From Bacteroidales bacterium (GTDB lineage Bacteria > Bacteroidota > Bacteroidia > Bacteroidales > UBA932), in NCBI GenBank assembly GCA_016284265.1, contig JAEEOM010000205.1, positions 1-45,433 of the forward strand: 45,433 nt of DNA, in the 5' to 3' direction. Position numbers and translations under genes: made by a program. Shown one piece after another: positions 1 through 9,185 of this stretch. Position 1 is the stretch's first letter, and each line of letters starts with the position of its first letter. The notes beneath the pieces are model-generated. The model made no database searches. It saw nothing but the letters and a program-made list of their open reading frames with translations, and was not told the DNA's origin.

Positions 1-62
1 ATATCAAGATCGGCGACATGATCGAGGCCTACCAGATCGTGGAAGTCAAACGCAAACTCTAA
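1..62 (+). CDS. infB: C-terminal fragment of translation initiation factor IF-2 (partial)
   Basis: Frame 3 reads IKIGDMIEAYQIVEVKRKL*, resembling the IF-2 C-terminus; 5' part lies outside the window. Confidence 0.6.
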   Translation, partial: IKIGDMIEAYQIVEVKRKL

Positions 63-74
63 TCCCTGTCAGGC

Positions 75-1409
75 ATGGATCCACTGCTGGCCATCTCTCC
101 CGTCGACGGCCGATACGCCGGAAAGACGCAGGAACTCTCCGCCTTCTTCTCCGAGTGCGCCCTGATGCGTTACCGGGTACAGGTGGAAGTCGAATATTTC
201 ATCGCCCTGTGCGAACTCCCGCTCCCCCAGCTTTCCGGAGTAGATCCGGAACTCTTCCCGCAGCTCCGTGCCTTGTACGGAGACTTCACGCCTGAAGACG
301 CGGCCCGGATCAAGGAAATCGAACGCCGAACCAACCACGATGTCAAAGCGGTGGAGTATTTTCTGAAAGAACGCTTTGCCGACCTCGGCCTCGCGGAATT
401 CGGGGAGTTTATCCATTTCGGGCTTACCTCGCAGGACATCAACAATACCGCGACACCGCTTTCCCTCAAGGAAGCGCTTGTCGAGGTGTACATTCCGGCC
501 CTGCGCGAATTGATGGCCATGCTCAACGAGCGGGCAGAACTTTGGGCCGACGTGCCGATGCTCGCCCATACCCACGGACAGCCCGCTTCCCCCACCCGCC
601 TGGGAAAAGAGTTGGACGTCTTCCTGGCCCGGATCAAGGAACAACTCCGGCAACTCGAAGCCCGGCCCTATCCCGGCAAGTTCGGTGGTGCCACGGGCAA
701 CCTCAACGCCCACCACGTAGCTTACCCGGATATCGACTGGAATGACTTTGCGGAGAACTTTGTCGCTTCACTCGGGCTCAAGCGCTCCTATCCTACCACC
801 CAGATCGACCATTACGACAATCTGGCTGCCATTTTCGACGCCCTGCGGCGCATCAACACCGTACTGGTGGATCTGAGCCGCGACTGCTGGCTCTATATCT
901 CGATGGAGTATTTCGCCCAGGCCATCCAGCCAGGGGAAGTCGGCTCCTCCACGATGCCGCACAAAGTCAATCCCATCGACTTCGAAAATGCGGAAGGGAA
1001 TCTCATGCTGGCCAACGCGATCTACGATTTCCTCTCTGAAAAGCTTCCGGTTTCGCGGCTGCAGCGCGATCTCACCGATTCGACGGTGCTGCGCAACATC
1101 GGCGTCCCGGTCGCCCACTCCCTGATCGCCATCCGTTCGCTGGAGAAAGGCATCGGCAAGTTGATCCTCAACGAGGAAAAAGTGTCGGACGACCTGGAGC
1201 GCAACTGGGCTGTCGTAGCCGAAGGGATCCAGACCGTTCTCCGGCGCGAGGGATATCCCAAGCCTTACGAGGCGTTGAAGGCGCTTACCCGCACGGGGGC
1301 GCACATCACCCGCGAAGCCATCAGCCGTTTCATCGACGACCTGAATGTCTCCGAAGAAGTCAAAGCCGAACTTCACGCCATCACCCCGCATAATTATACG
1401 GGACGATAA
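75..1409 (+). CDS. purB: Adenylosuccinate lyase
   Basis: 444 aa; signature region GSSTMPHKVNPIDFENAEGN and N-terminus LLAISPVDGRYAGKT. Confidence 0.97.
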   Translation: MDPLLAISPVDGRYAGKTQELSAFFSECALMRYRVQVEVEYFIALCELPLPQLSGVDPELFPQLRALYGDFTPEDAARIKEIERRTNHDVKAVEYFLKERFADLGLAEFGEFIHFGLTSQDINNTATPLSLKEALVEVYIPALRELMAMLNERAELWADVPMLAHTHGQPASPTRLGKELDVFLARIKEQLRQLEARPYPGKFGGATGNLNAHHVAYPDIDWNDFAENFVASLGLKRSYPTTQIDHYDNLAAIFDALRRINTVLVDLSRDCWLYISMEYFAQAIQPGEVGSSTMPHKVNPIDFENAEGNLMLANAIYDFLSEKLPVSRLQRDLTDSTVLRNIGVPVAHSLIAIRSLEKGIGKLILNEEKVSDDLERNWAVVAEGIQTVLRREGYPKPYEALKALTRTGAHITREAISRFIDDLNVSEEVKAELHAITPHNYTGR

Positions 1410-1419
1410 AAAGGCAATT

Positions 1420-1503
1420 AAAAAGGAAAAAGCGGTCTCCTTATCCAAGGGAGGCCGCTTTTACCTTTTAACCTAAAACTTAACCTATGAAAAAACTATT
1501 CGA
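1420..1503 (-). ncRNA. Candidate sigma-54-dependent small RNA, copy 1
   Basis: Reverse strand: TTTTGGCACGGCCTTTGCTTAACC (sigma-54 -24/-12), predicted TSS about 1503, conserved core AATAGTTTTTTCATAGGTTAAGTTTTAGGTTAAAAG, then GC-rich hairpin and U-tract; near-identical to copy 2 at 6736-6815. Confidence 0.65.
1428..1462. terminator. Bidirectional hairpin terminator (purB / candidate sRNA copy 1)
   Basis: AAAAGCGGTCTCC - loop - GGAGGCCGCTTTT with T-rich flanks on both sides. Confidence 0.75.
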
Positions 1504-1512
1504 ATAAAGGTT

Positions 1513-1532
1513 AAGCAAAGGCCGTGCCAAAA
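1513..1532 (-). promoter_or_regulatory. Sigma-54 (RpoN) -24/-12 promoter
   Basis: Reverse complement TGGCACGGCCTTTGCT matches TGGCACGNNNNTTGCW exactly. Confidence 0.75.
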
Positions 1533-1543
1533 ATACTCTCGGG

Positions 1544-2005
1544 CTAAATCAATCCAGCAGGAATATCGAGGGTAATGATGTCGTCGTGGATTCCGACGAT
1601 CAGTTCTTCGTGGAGCGGGAGCAGGACTTCCTGCCCCTCGGAGGTCTCCACGGTGAGGACGACGTTGCCGCCATAGTCGCTGAAATCGACGATTTCGCCG
1701 ATCAGCCGCCGGGTACGGCTGTCTCGGACCTGCAGGCCGACCAACGTATCCTCTTCTTCGTCGTCATCGTCCTGGAAGGACACTTCGCGACCGACCAGTT
1801 CTTCCGCTTCGGCCAAGGTATCGATATCTTCGAACTTGACAATGCAGCGGTTGCCCTTCTCCTGCACGGATTCAAAGAAAAAGGGAACCGGCAGTCCATC
1901 GAATTCGATGAATACCGGTTCCCGGTTCTTCCAATCCTTGGGATCCTCGTCCACGCGGCTCAGCACCACTTCGCCGGACGCGCCCCAGGATTTCAGCACC
2001 TTCAT
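1544..2005 (-). CDS. rimM: Ribosome maturation factor RimM
   Basis: MKVLKSWGASGEVVLSRV...EELVGREV...LLPLHEELIVGIHDDIITLDIPAGL; the in-frame ORF extension to 2311 overlaps rpsP and is rejected. Confidence 0.9.
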   Translation of the reverse strand: MKVLKSWGASGEVVLSRVDEDPKDWKNREPVFIEFDGLPVPFFFESVQEKGNRCIVKFEDIDTLAEAEELVGREVSFQDDDDEEEDTLVGLQVRDSRTRRLIGEIVDFSDYGGNVVLTVETSEGQEVLLPLHEELIVGIHDDIITLDIPAGLI

Positions 2006-2012
2006 CCCGAAA

Positions 2013-2570
2013 TTACGCTTCCGGATTCTCGGCGGGAGCTTCTGCCTGGGCGGCAGCAGCGGCGGCTTCCTCAGCGGCAGCCTTGGCAGCAGCCTCAGCG
2101 GCAGCGGCGATCTCAGCCTTCTTCTTGGCGATGGCTTCCGCCCGCTCTTCGTTGACCTTGGCTTCCGCCTTGATGGCCGCCTTGACGGCTTCGGCGTTGG
2201 CGCTGGCAATGGTCTGCTTCTTCGAAGCGACCTTGGAATCCTTCTGGTTCTTCCAGGCGGCGAAACGACGCTCAGCCTCCTCCTCGGAGAAAGCGCCCTT
2301 GGCCACGCCACCCTGCAGGTGTTTCTTCAGCAGGACGCCCTCATAGGAGAGGATGCGGCGAGCCGTCGTGGTCGGCTGGGCACCTTTGTTGAGCCAGTCG
2401 AGGGCACGTTCACCGTCGAGAACGATGGTGGCGGGGTTGGTGTTCGGGTTGTAGAGGCCGATCTGTTCGATCAGACGGCCGTCGCGCGGTGCGCGTGCAT
2501 CGGCCACGACAATGTGGAAATAGGCATAGTTCTTTTTGCCGTGACGTGCGAGACGAATTTTTACAGCCAT
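2013..2570 (-). CDS. rpsP: 30S ribosomal protein bS16 with long Ala/Glu/Lys-rich C-terminal extension
   Basis: [32 protein letters not shown]; adjacent to rimM. Confidence 0.97.
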   Translation of the reverse strand: MAVKIRLARHGKKNYAYFHIVVADARAPRDGRLIEQIGLYNPNTNPATIVLDGERALDWLNKGAQPTTTARRILSYEGVLLKKHLQGGVAKGAFSEEEAERRFAAWKNQKDSKVASKKQTIASANAEAVKAAIKAEAKVNEERAEAIAKKKAEIAAAAEAAAKAAAEEAAAAAAQAEAPAENPEA

Positions 2571-2652
2571 TTGTACAAATGCTTAAAGTTAATAATCAGT
2601 TCAATAATCGTAACTTCCCCATCTGCTCGAGAAAGGGCCTGCAAATATACGG

Positions 2653-2670
2653 ATTAATTTTGAAAAACAA
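2653..2670 (-). promoter_or_regulatory. Bacteroidetes-type promoter upstream of rpsP-rimM
   Basis: Reverse strand contains TATATTTG, matching the -7 TAnnTTTG element, with an upstream TTG. Confidence 0.55.
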
Positions 2671-2690
2671 ACTTTTCGACGAAAAGCTGC

Positions 2691-4016
2691 TTACAAGGCA
2701 TCGACTACTTTCTGCATGTGGTTGCCGTTCGAACCCTTGATGAGGATTGTGCTCTCCTTCAGCGGATTCTCCTGTACGAATGCTTTGAGCGCGTCGATGT
2801 CTGGGAAGGCTTTGACCTGTTTCGGGTCTGCATGCAGCGTGCGGGAGGCCCGGCTGAAGTCCTCACCCACCACGAAGATGCGCGGGGCTACCTCCATAGC
2901 CCGGCGCAGGGCGGAGCGGTGCTCTTCGGATGACTCTTCGCCGAGTTCGAGCATGTCGCCCAGCATGAGTACCTTGTTGGGGAAATCGGTACCCGCGAAA
3001 TTGTCGAGGGACGCCCGCATGCTGGAGGGATTGGCATTGTAGGCGTCGATGATCAGCGTGTTTTCGCGCGTCTTGACCAACTGGCTCCGGCTGTTCGAGG
3101 GCGTGTAGGCCTCGATGGCAGCCACGGCCTTGTTGAAAGGAACCTCAAAGAAATCGGCGATAGCCAGGGCGGCCATCACATTGTCGGCGTTGTAGTCGCC
3201 GACCAAATGGGTGGAGATCGTCACCTTCCGGTCATTCTTTTCCATCTCCAGGCGGAGGAATGGGGATTCCGCGGTTGCCGGAAGAATCTGGACTCCCTGC
3301 TCCCGGACGCCGTAGCGACGCGTACGCAGGCCCTGCCGATGCGATACCATCTCGCAGAGGTTTTCGTTGTCGGCGTTGTAGAAGACCATGCCGCCCCGCT
3401 GCCGCAGATTGTCGTAGAGTTCGCCCTTGGCCTTCTTGACGCCTTCGAAAGAACCGAAGCCCATCAGGTGCGCCTTCCCCACGGTGGTAATCAGGCCGCA
3501 AGTGGGCTGAACGATCCGGGTCAGGCTGGCGATTTCACCCGGAGCGCTGGCACCCATCTCGACCACTGCGATATCGGTCCGCTCGTCGAGCCGGAAGAGC
3601 GTCAGGGGGACGCCGATATGGTTGTTGAAATTCTCCTGCGTCGCCACGACATTGTATTTCTTGGCCAGCACGGCGGCGACCAGTTCTTTGGTTGTGGTCT
3701 TTCCGTTGGTGCCTGTGATACCTACGACAGGGATGTCCAGCTGCTTGCGGTGGTAAGCGGCCATTTCCTGAAGCATACCCAGAGAATTCTCCACGACAAT
3801 GCACTTCCGCCCCCGGTAGGACGTCCCCTCCAGCAGGAACCGGTCGACAACGGCATAGCGGGCGCCCGACTTGAGCGCTTCGAGGGCGAAGTCGTTTCCG
3901 TCAAACTTTTCACCCTTGAGGGCGAAGAACATGACGCCGTCCTTGATGTTGCGGCTGTCCGTCGTAATTCCCGAGCACCTTTTGTAAAGGGCGTACAACT
4001 CCTCTACTGATATCAT
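2691..4016 (-). CDS. murF: UDP-N-acetylmuramoyl-tripeptide--D-alanyl-D-alanine ligase
   Basis: GITGTNGKTTTKELVAAVL ... NFNNHIGVPLTL ... DAYNANPSSM. Confidence 0.95.
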   Translation of the reverse strand: MISVEELYALYKRCSGITTDSRNIKDGVMFFALKGEKFDGNDFALEALKSGARYAVVDRFLLEGTSYRGRKCIVVENSLGMLQEMAAYHRKQLDIPVVGITGTNGKTTTKELVAAVLAKKYNVVATQENFNNHIGVPLTLFRLDERTDIAVVEMGASAPGEIASLTRIVQPTCGLITTVGKAHLMGFGSFEGVKKAKGELYDNLRQRGGMVFYNADNENLCEMVSHRQGLRTRRYGVREQGVQILPATAESPFLRLEMEKNDRKVTISTHLVGDYNADNVMAALAIADFFEVPFNKAVAAIEAYTPSNSRSQLVKTRENTLIIDAYNANPSSMRASLDNFAGTDFPNKVLMLGDMLELGEESSEEHRSALRRAMEVAPRIFVVGEDFSRASRTLHADPKQVKAFPDIDALKAFVQENPLKESTILIKGSNGNHMQKVVDAL

Positions 4017-4025
4017 AGCTTTTCG

Positions 4026-4460
4026 TTATTGTTTTCCTGTCGATCCAAATCCACCGCTGCCGCGGTCACTCTCTTCCAACGTTTCCACCGGTTCCCATTC
4101 CACGGTTTCATGCCGTGCCACCACCATCTGGGCGATGCGTTCACCCGGCTGGACGGTGAAGGGCTCCTTCGAAAGATTGACCAGCACCACTTTGATTTCA
4201 CCCCGATAGTCGGCATCGATGGTCCCCGGAGCATTCACGATCGAGATACCGTTCCGGGCGGCCAGGCCGCTGCGTGGACGGATCTGCGCCTCATAGCCGG
4301 CGGGCAGCTCGATATGGAGACCTGTCGGGACCAAAGCGCGCTCCAGCGAACCCAGCACGACCGGCTCCTGCAAGTCGGCCCGGAGGTCCATACCGGCTGA
4401 AAGCGCTGTAGCATAGGCCGGGAGAGCGAATGGCGAATGGTTGACGATCTTCACTTTCAT
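4026..4460 (-). CDS. dut: dUTP diphosphatase
   Basis: [50 protein letters not shown] motifs. Confidence 0.97.
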   Translation of the reverse strand: MKVKIVNHSPFALPAYATALSAGMDLRADLQEPVVLGSLERALVPTGLHIELPAGYEAQIRPRSGLAARNGISIVNAPGTIDADYRGEIKVVLVNLSKEPFTVQPGERIAQMVVARHETVEWEPVETLEESDRGSGGFGSTGKQ

Positions 4461-5932
4461 CAGGCGGTCCTTTTCTTTCTAATTGCAAATATAACAAATG
4501 CAACGGCAATATAGAGCAGCACAAAGGCGGAATGTACAAGAATTTTTGCCCAGATTCCCATATCCGGCAACAGAAGGCTCAGCCCCCAGACGCCGAGGCC
4601 TGCCGCGACCAGCAGGAGCACCACGCCCCAGTTGTAGGGAATGGGGTAGTGTTTGCGCCCCAGGACGGCAGTCAACACCAACATCGTGAGGTAACTGGCG
4701 ATATGGGCCCAGGCGGCGGCATGGTAGGAGTAGCGCGGCATGAAGATGAGGTTGATCACGACCGTGACCACCAAGCCTGCCAAGGTAATCCAGACGGCAT
4801 AGCCCGTCTTCTCCGAGAGTTTGTACCAGATATTGACGTTGAACAGGATGCCTGTGATGATATAGGCCATCAGCATGATAGGCGTGATGTCGAGGCCCAC
4901 GCGGAAATCTTTGCCCAGGATCAGACCGATCTCATCCATGAAGAGCATCAGGACCACGAAGCCGAACATGCAGAAGGCCGTGAAATAGTCGAGAACGTCG
5001 GCATAGACCTTCTTGCTGCCCTTGTCACGCTCGCGCTGGAAGAAAAAGGGTTCAGCCGCATAGCGGAACATCTGCACGAAGAGCTGCATGATGACGGCCA
5101 GTTTGACGGCCGCCTGATAAACGCCCAGGTCGGCCCGCCAGTTGACGGGATCTGCGTTGCAGAAGCGCATCAGCACGCGGTCGAGCACGTCGTTCATGAT
5201 GCCCGGCAGACCGGCGACCATCAGGGGCAGTGAATAGAGGAGAAGCCGCCGGATCAGGCCACGGTCCAGCCGGAAGGTGAGCTTCAGGAGTTCAGGTGCA
5301 ATGAGCACGAGGCAGACCAGACAGCTGACCAGGATGGCGAAGATGGGATATGTAAAGTCGGGCGTAGCGCTCACGAAGCGGGTAAGCCAATGATCGGGAC
5401 GGGCGGCGAACCGGGCGGCCATTACCAGGTAGAGCAGCAGGTTGACCCCCACTTCCGTCAGGATCTTGAGCGTCTTGATGACAGCGAACTTGAGCGCCTT
5501 GTGCTCATGGCGAAGTTTGGCGAAGAGGATGGCCGTGGTACAGTCCAGGAAGAGGATCAGGCCGCAATAGATGATCAGGTTGGAGAATCCCGCGTAGCCC
5601 ATCGCCGTGGAGATGTCTCCCGCAAAGAGGATCATGCAGGCCAGGAACACGGCGCAGATGCCGAAAACAGTGACGAAAGCGTTGGAGAAGACCTTCCGGG
5701 GATCGGCCCCTTCTTTGGTGGCGTAGCGGAAACAGCCCGTTTCCAATCCGAGCGTAAGGACCACCTGCAACATGGCTATGTAGGCCATGAATTCCGACAT
5801 GACCCCGAAATCCGACTGTGTAAGGACGCGGGTGTAGAGCGGAACGAGCGCGAAGTTGATGATCCGCGCCAGGATGGTACTCAGGCCGTAGATGGCGGTT
5901 TCGCCGGCAAGTTGCTTGATCGGATTGGCCAC
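4460..5932 (-). CDS. Oligosaccharide/polysaccharide flippase family membrane protein
   Basis: 490 aa polytopic; N-terminus [30 protein letters not shown] typical of Wzx/MATE-like flippases. Confidence 0.85.
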   Translation of the reverse strand: MANPIKQLAGETAIYGLSTILARIINFALVPLYTRVLTQSDFGVMSEFMAYIAMLQVVLTLGLETGCFRYATKEGADPRKVFSNAFVTVFGICAVFLACMILFAGDISTAMGYAGFSNLIIYCGLILFLDCTTAILFAKLRHEHKALKFAVIKTLKILTEVGVNLLLYLVMAARFAARPDHWLTRFVSATPDFTYPIFAILVSCLVCLVLIAPELLKLTFRLDRGLIRRLLLYSLPLMVAGLPGIMNDVLDRVLMRFCNADPVNWRADLGVYQAAVKLAVIMQLFVQMFRYAAEPFFFQRERDKGSKKVYADVLDYFTAFCMFGFVVLMLFMDEIGLILGKDFRVGLDITPIMLMAYIITGILFNVNIWYKLSEKTGYAVWITLAGLVVTVVINLIFMPRYSYHAAAWAHIASYLTMLVLTAVLGRKHYPIPYNWGVVLLLVAAGLGVWGLSLLLPDMGIWAKILVHSAFVLLYIAVAFVIFAIRKKRTA

Positions 5933-6001
5933 TTGGAGGAGATTTAACTGACAAATTTAAGAAATAATCACTAATTTTGAATCCGTAAAAAAGCACATTC
6001 C

Positions 6002-6700
6002 ATGAAATACCGTTTCGCCATTCTCTTTCTGGCAGCCGCCGTCCTGTTGGCGGGCTGCAAGAACGGCAAGGAGCCGCAACCTGTCGAAGGAACGGACCCC
6101 GCCGCGGAACAAACCACGGAACAGACCCAAGAAGAAAGCAAACCCATGAACGAAACTCCTGCCAAACCCGCCGACAAGTGGGCAGAACTCGGTGATGAAC
6201 CGATGCTGACGATCAAGACTACCGACGGCACGATGACCGTCAAACTCTACGCGGAAACCCCGCTCCATCGCGACAATTTCGTAAAGCTGGCCAAATCCGG
6301 TTTCTACAATGGCCTGCTGTTCCACCGGATCATCAAGGGATTCATGATCCAGGGCGGCGACCCGTTTACCCGTGACTCCTCCAAGGTTGCCCAGTACGGC
6401 ACCGGCGGCCCGGGCTATACCATCCCTGCCGAAATCGTGGCGGGCAAGACCCACAAGAAAGGCGCCCTGGCGGCGGCCCGGCGCGGCGACCAGGTCAATC
6501 CGGCCAAGGAATCGTCGGGCTCCCAGTTCTACATTGTCCAGGATGCGGAAGGCTGCAGCCACCTCGACGGGGAATACACCATCTTCGGCGAAGTGGTGAC
6601 CGGTCTGGACGTCATCGACAAGATTGCTTCCGAACGGACGGATTTCCGTGACCGGCCGGTCCGGAAAGTGCAGATTGTTTCCATCACACCTGCCGAATAA
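6002..6700 (+). CDS. Cyclophilin-type peptidyl-prolyl cis-trans isomerase lipoprotein
   Basis: Lipobox LLAGC; FHRIIKGFMIQGGDP and GSQFYIV cyclophilin motifs. Confidence 0.95.
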   Translation: MKYRFAILFLAAAVLLAGCKNGKEPQPVEGTDPAAEQTTEQTQEESKPMNETPAKPADKWAELGDEPMLTIKTTDGTMTVKLYAETPLHRDNFVKLAKSGFYNGLLFHRIIKGFMIQGGDPFTRDSSKVAQYGTGGPGYTIPAEIVAGKTHKKGALAAARRGDQVNPAKESSGSQFYIVQDAEGCSHLDGEYTIFGEVVTGLDVIDKIASERTDFRDRPVRKVQIVSITPAE

Positions 6701-6707
6701 TTCTCGT

Positions 6708-6725
6708 TTTGGCACGACCTTTGCT
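6708..6725 (+). promoter_or_regulatory. Sigma-54 (RpoN) -24/-12 promoter
   Basis: TGGCACGACCTTTGCT (6710-6725) matches TGGCACGNNNNTTGCW exactly. Confidence 0.8.
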
Positions 6726-6735
6726 TAACCTCTAT

Positions 6736-6815
6736 TCGAATAGTTTTTTCATAGGTTAAGTTTTAGGTTAAAAGAATAGGGGCGGCCCGCATCAGCGAGC
6801 CGCCCCTATTCTTTG
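6736..6815 (+). ncRNA. Candidate sigma-54-dependent small RNA, copy 2
   Basis: Predicted TSS 12 nt after the -12 GC; conserved core followed by a perfect 13-bp hairpin; no ORF on this strand. Confidence 0.68.
6774..6814. terminator. Hairpin terminator (candidate sRNA copy 2 / convergent phosphohexomutase)
   Basis: GAATAGGGGCGGC - loop - GCCGCCCCTATTC then TTTG. Confidence 0.75.
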
Positions 6816-6825
6816 TATCAACAGG

Positions 6826-8178
6826 CTACACGAACGATTCGATGACGGCGCGGGCCTCAGCGACCTTGGCTTCGAGGAGTTTGAGGCTCGTGGCTTCGCA
6901 GAGGAAACGCAGATAAGGCTCCGTGTTCGACGGACGGACATTGAACCACCAGTTCTTGAACTCGACCCGGTAGCCGTCGAAGTCGTAAAAGGCCGTATGC
7001 TTCTCAGCTTCCATGAAGTGATTCTTCACGGCATCCATGGCCGCCTGCTTGTTTTCCACACGGAAGTTGACCTCGCCGGAATTTTCGTAATGCTTGATAC
7101 GGGCGATCATTTCGGAAAACGTGATGCCCTCCCGCTTCAGCTTGGCCACGATATTGAGCACCATCACGCTGGCCAGCAGGCCACTGTCAGAATAGAAGAA
7201 ATCACGGAAATAGTAGTGCCCGGCTACTTCACCGCCCCAGACACCGCCCAGTTCGCGGAGACGGGGCGCTGCGAAGGCGCGGCCCACCTTCCACATGGCG
7301 ATTTCGGCACCCAGCGGCTCGAGGTACTCGGCAACGGACTTGGAACTGCGGATGTCTTCGAGCACAATGCCTTTCTCGCCTTTTTCCTTGATGAAGTACT
7401 CTCCGAGCAGCGCGATAATCAGGTCGGGCGCGATGAAACTGCCCGTCTCATCAATGAACATCACCCGGTCGGCGTCGCCGTCATAAATGACGCCCACATC
7501 GCATTTCTCGGCAATAACCAGTTTCTGCAAGTCCACCACGTTCTCGGGCTGGAAGGGGTTGGCTTCGTGGTGGGGGAAACTACCGTCTAGCGTATCGTAA
7601 AGATAGATAGGTTTTTCGCCGAAAAGCTGGTGAACGAAAATCGAAGCCATGCCGTTGGAGCAGTCCATACCGATCTTCAGGTTGGAGAAATCCTGCTCAA
7701 AGCCCTTCAGGAAAGCCACATATTCTTCCTGGACATCGTAGTCGCGGACACTGCCGGGTTCCGGCGCCGGCGGCGTGGGCCGTTCTTCCAGAATCCAGCG
7801 TTCAATGGTACTCAGACCGCTGTCATAGCCGACGGGAAGCGCCAGTTCACGGGAGATTTTCAGGCCGTTGTCTTCCTTGGGATTGTGGGAGGCCGTAATC
7901 TGGACAGAAGCCTTGAAGCCGTGACGGGCGGTCACGTAATAGACGAACGGCGTGGTGCTCAGGCCCAAGTCCCAGACCTCGGCGCCGGCATCGACCAGTC
8001 CCCGGATGACCGCTTCATGCAGGTCCGGCGATGAAAGACGCATGTCACGTCCCACCAGGACGCGGCGGGTGTCGAGCAATTCGGGAAGGAAATACGCCAC
8101 CTTGTAGGCGAGATCGGTCGTCAGGTCCGTCCCGAAATGGCCACGGATGTCGTACGCGTGGAAAGCTTTCAGTTTCAT
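6826..8178 (-). CDS. Phosphomannomutase/phosphoglucomutase
   Basis: KAFHAYDIRGHFG, TASHNPKEDNG, DGDADRVMFIDE, RPSNTEPYLRF motifs. Confidence 0.95.
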   Translation of the reverse strand: MKLKAFHAYDIRGHFGTDLTTDLAYKVAYFLPELLDTRRVLVGRDMRLSSPDLHEAVIRGLVDAGAEVWDLGLSTTPFVYYVTARHGFKASVQITASHNPKEDNGLKISRELALPVGYDSGLSTIERWILEERPTPPAPEPGSVRDYDVQEEYVAFLKGFEQDFSNLKIGMDCSNGMASIFVHQLFGEKPIYLYDTLDGSFPHHEANPFQPENVVDLQKLVIAEKCDVGVIYDGDADRVMFIDETGSFIAPDLIIALLGEYFIKEKGEKGIVLEDIRSSKSVAEYLEPLGAEIAMWKVGRAFAAPRLRELGGVWGGEVAGHYYFRDFFYSDSGLLASVMVLNIVAKLKREGITFSEMIARIKHYENSGEVNFRVENKQAAMDAVKNHFMEAEKHTAFYDFDGYRVEFKNWWFNVRPSNTEPYLRFLCEATSLKLLEAKVAEARAVIESFV

Positions 8179-8182
8179 AGAT

Positions 8183-8743
8183 TTATTTTTTGTCTGTTTT
8201 CACACGATAACGGGTGCGGACATTGCCCCGGCTGATGTTCATCAGTTTGCCGGTAAGCATTTTCCGCCGGATGGGCGATGCATGGTCCGTAAACAGGACG
8301 CCGTCGAGGTGGTCCATCTCATGCTGGATCATGCGGGCGGCGAATCCTTCAAAATCCTCCTCCACCTCCTCAAAGTTCAGGTTGACGTAACGGACCCGGA
8401 TCTTCTCTGGCCGGGAGATCTCGGCATCGACATTGGGGATGCTCAGACACCCCTCCTCATACGAGCATGTTGTCTCGCTCTCGAAAGTGAAGCGGGGATT
8501 GATCATTTCTCGATGAAAGCCCTTGAGTTCAGGATAACGGTCGGTCAGGTCGTTCCCGTCCACCACCAGGATGCGCTTGGAGACGCCTACCTGCGGCGCG
8601 GCCAGGCCGCAGCCGTCGGCGTGGTGCATGGTTTCGACCATGTCGTCTATGAATTTCCGGAGACCTTCGCGGTCGGAGAGGTCATCCTCCTGCGCGGGCG
8701 TGCGCAGGACTTGGGATCCGTATAAATAAATGGGTAGTATCAT
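8183..8743 (-). CDS. def: Peptide deformylase
   Basis: GCGLAAPQVGVSKR, EEGCLSIP, QHEMDHLDGVLF motifs. Confidence 0.97.
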   Translation of the reverse strand: MILPIYLYGSQVLRTPAQEDDLSDREGLRKFIDDMVETMHHADGCGLAAPQVGVSKRILVVDGNDLTDRYPELKGFHREMINPRFTFESETTCSYEEGCLSIPNVDAEISRPEKIRVRYVNLNFEEVEEDFEGFAARMIQHEMDHLDGVLFTDHASPIRRKMLTGKLMNISRGNVRTRYRVKTDKK

Positions 8744-9171
8744 GTCGCAGGTTTGTCTCGGTCAAGGTAGGTCTGCAGAATCAGGGCAGCACTCACCTTG
8801 TCCACGGCGCTCTTGTCGCGCCGGTCCATCTTCTTCACGCCGCCGTCGATCATCGCCCGGTGGGCCAGGACGGAGGTAAAGCGCTCATCTTCCAGGGTGA
8901 CAGGGACCTGCGGGAAGTGTTTCCGGAGCAGGTTCAGGAACTGGTCCACGTAGCGGGCCGCCTCGGAAGGGGTGTTGTCCAGATTCATGGGATAGCCGAC
9001 GACGAAGCGCTCGACGGGTTCGTTTTCGGCATATCGTTTCAGATAATCTATTATCTTTGCAGACGGGACAGTTTCCAGGGCGGAGGCAAAAATCCGCAGC
9101 GGGTCGCTGACCGCGACACCGACGCGTTTCCTGCCGTAATCGATCCCGATGATTCTGTCCATATTTTGCAA
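8740..9171 (-). CDS. ruvX: Putative pre-16S rRNA nuclease / Holliday junction resolvase YqgF family
   Basis: RIIGIDYGRKRVGVAVSDPL, VVGYPMNLDNTPSEAA, DERFTS; 4-bp overlap with def. Confidence 0.93.
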   Translation of the reverse strand: MQNMDRIIGIDYGRKRVGVAVSDPLRIFASALETVPSAKIIDYLKRYAENEPVERFVVGYPMNLDNTPSEAARYVDQFLNLLRKHFPQVPVTLEDERFTSVLAHRAMIDGGVKKMDRRDKSAVDKVSAALILQTYLDRDKPAT

Positions 9172-9185
9172 AGTTAACGAATTCT

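Noticed and set aside
69-716. 215-aa minus-strand ORF (and many other long antisense ORFs such as 4532-5233 +, 10007-11137 -, 20370-21755 +)
   Set aside because: They are mirror-frame shadows of well-supported genes (purB, flippase, dxr, cysS); high GC and codon bias create open antisense frames.
1470-1508. Mini-ORF ATGAAAAAACTATTCGAATAA (MKKLFE*) on the strand opposite the candidate sRNA (copy 2 equivalent ends TAG)
   Set aside because: A real short peptide was considered, but the perfect sigma-54 promoter and the terminator order support transcription of the other strand. The ATG-like sequence is better explained as the antisense image of a target start site.
2006-2311. N-terminal Arg/Pro-rich extension of the RimM ORF
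   Set aside because: Overlaps rpsP in another frame; recognisable RimM homology begins at MKVLKSWG (2005).
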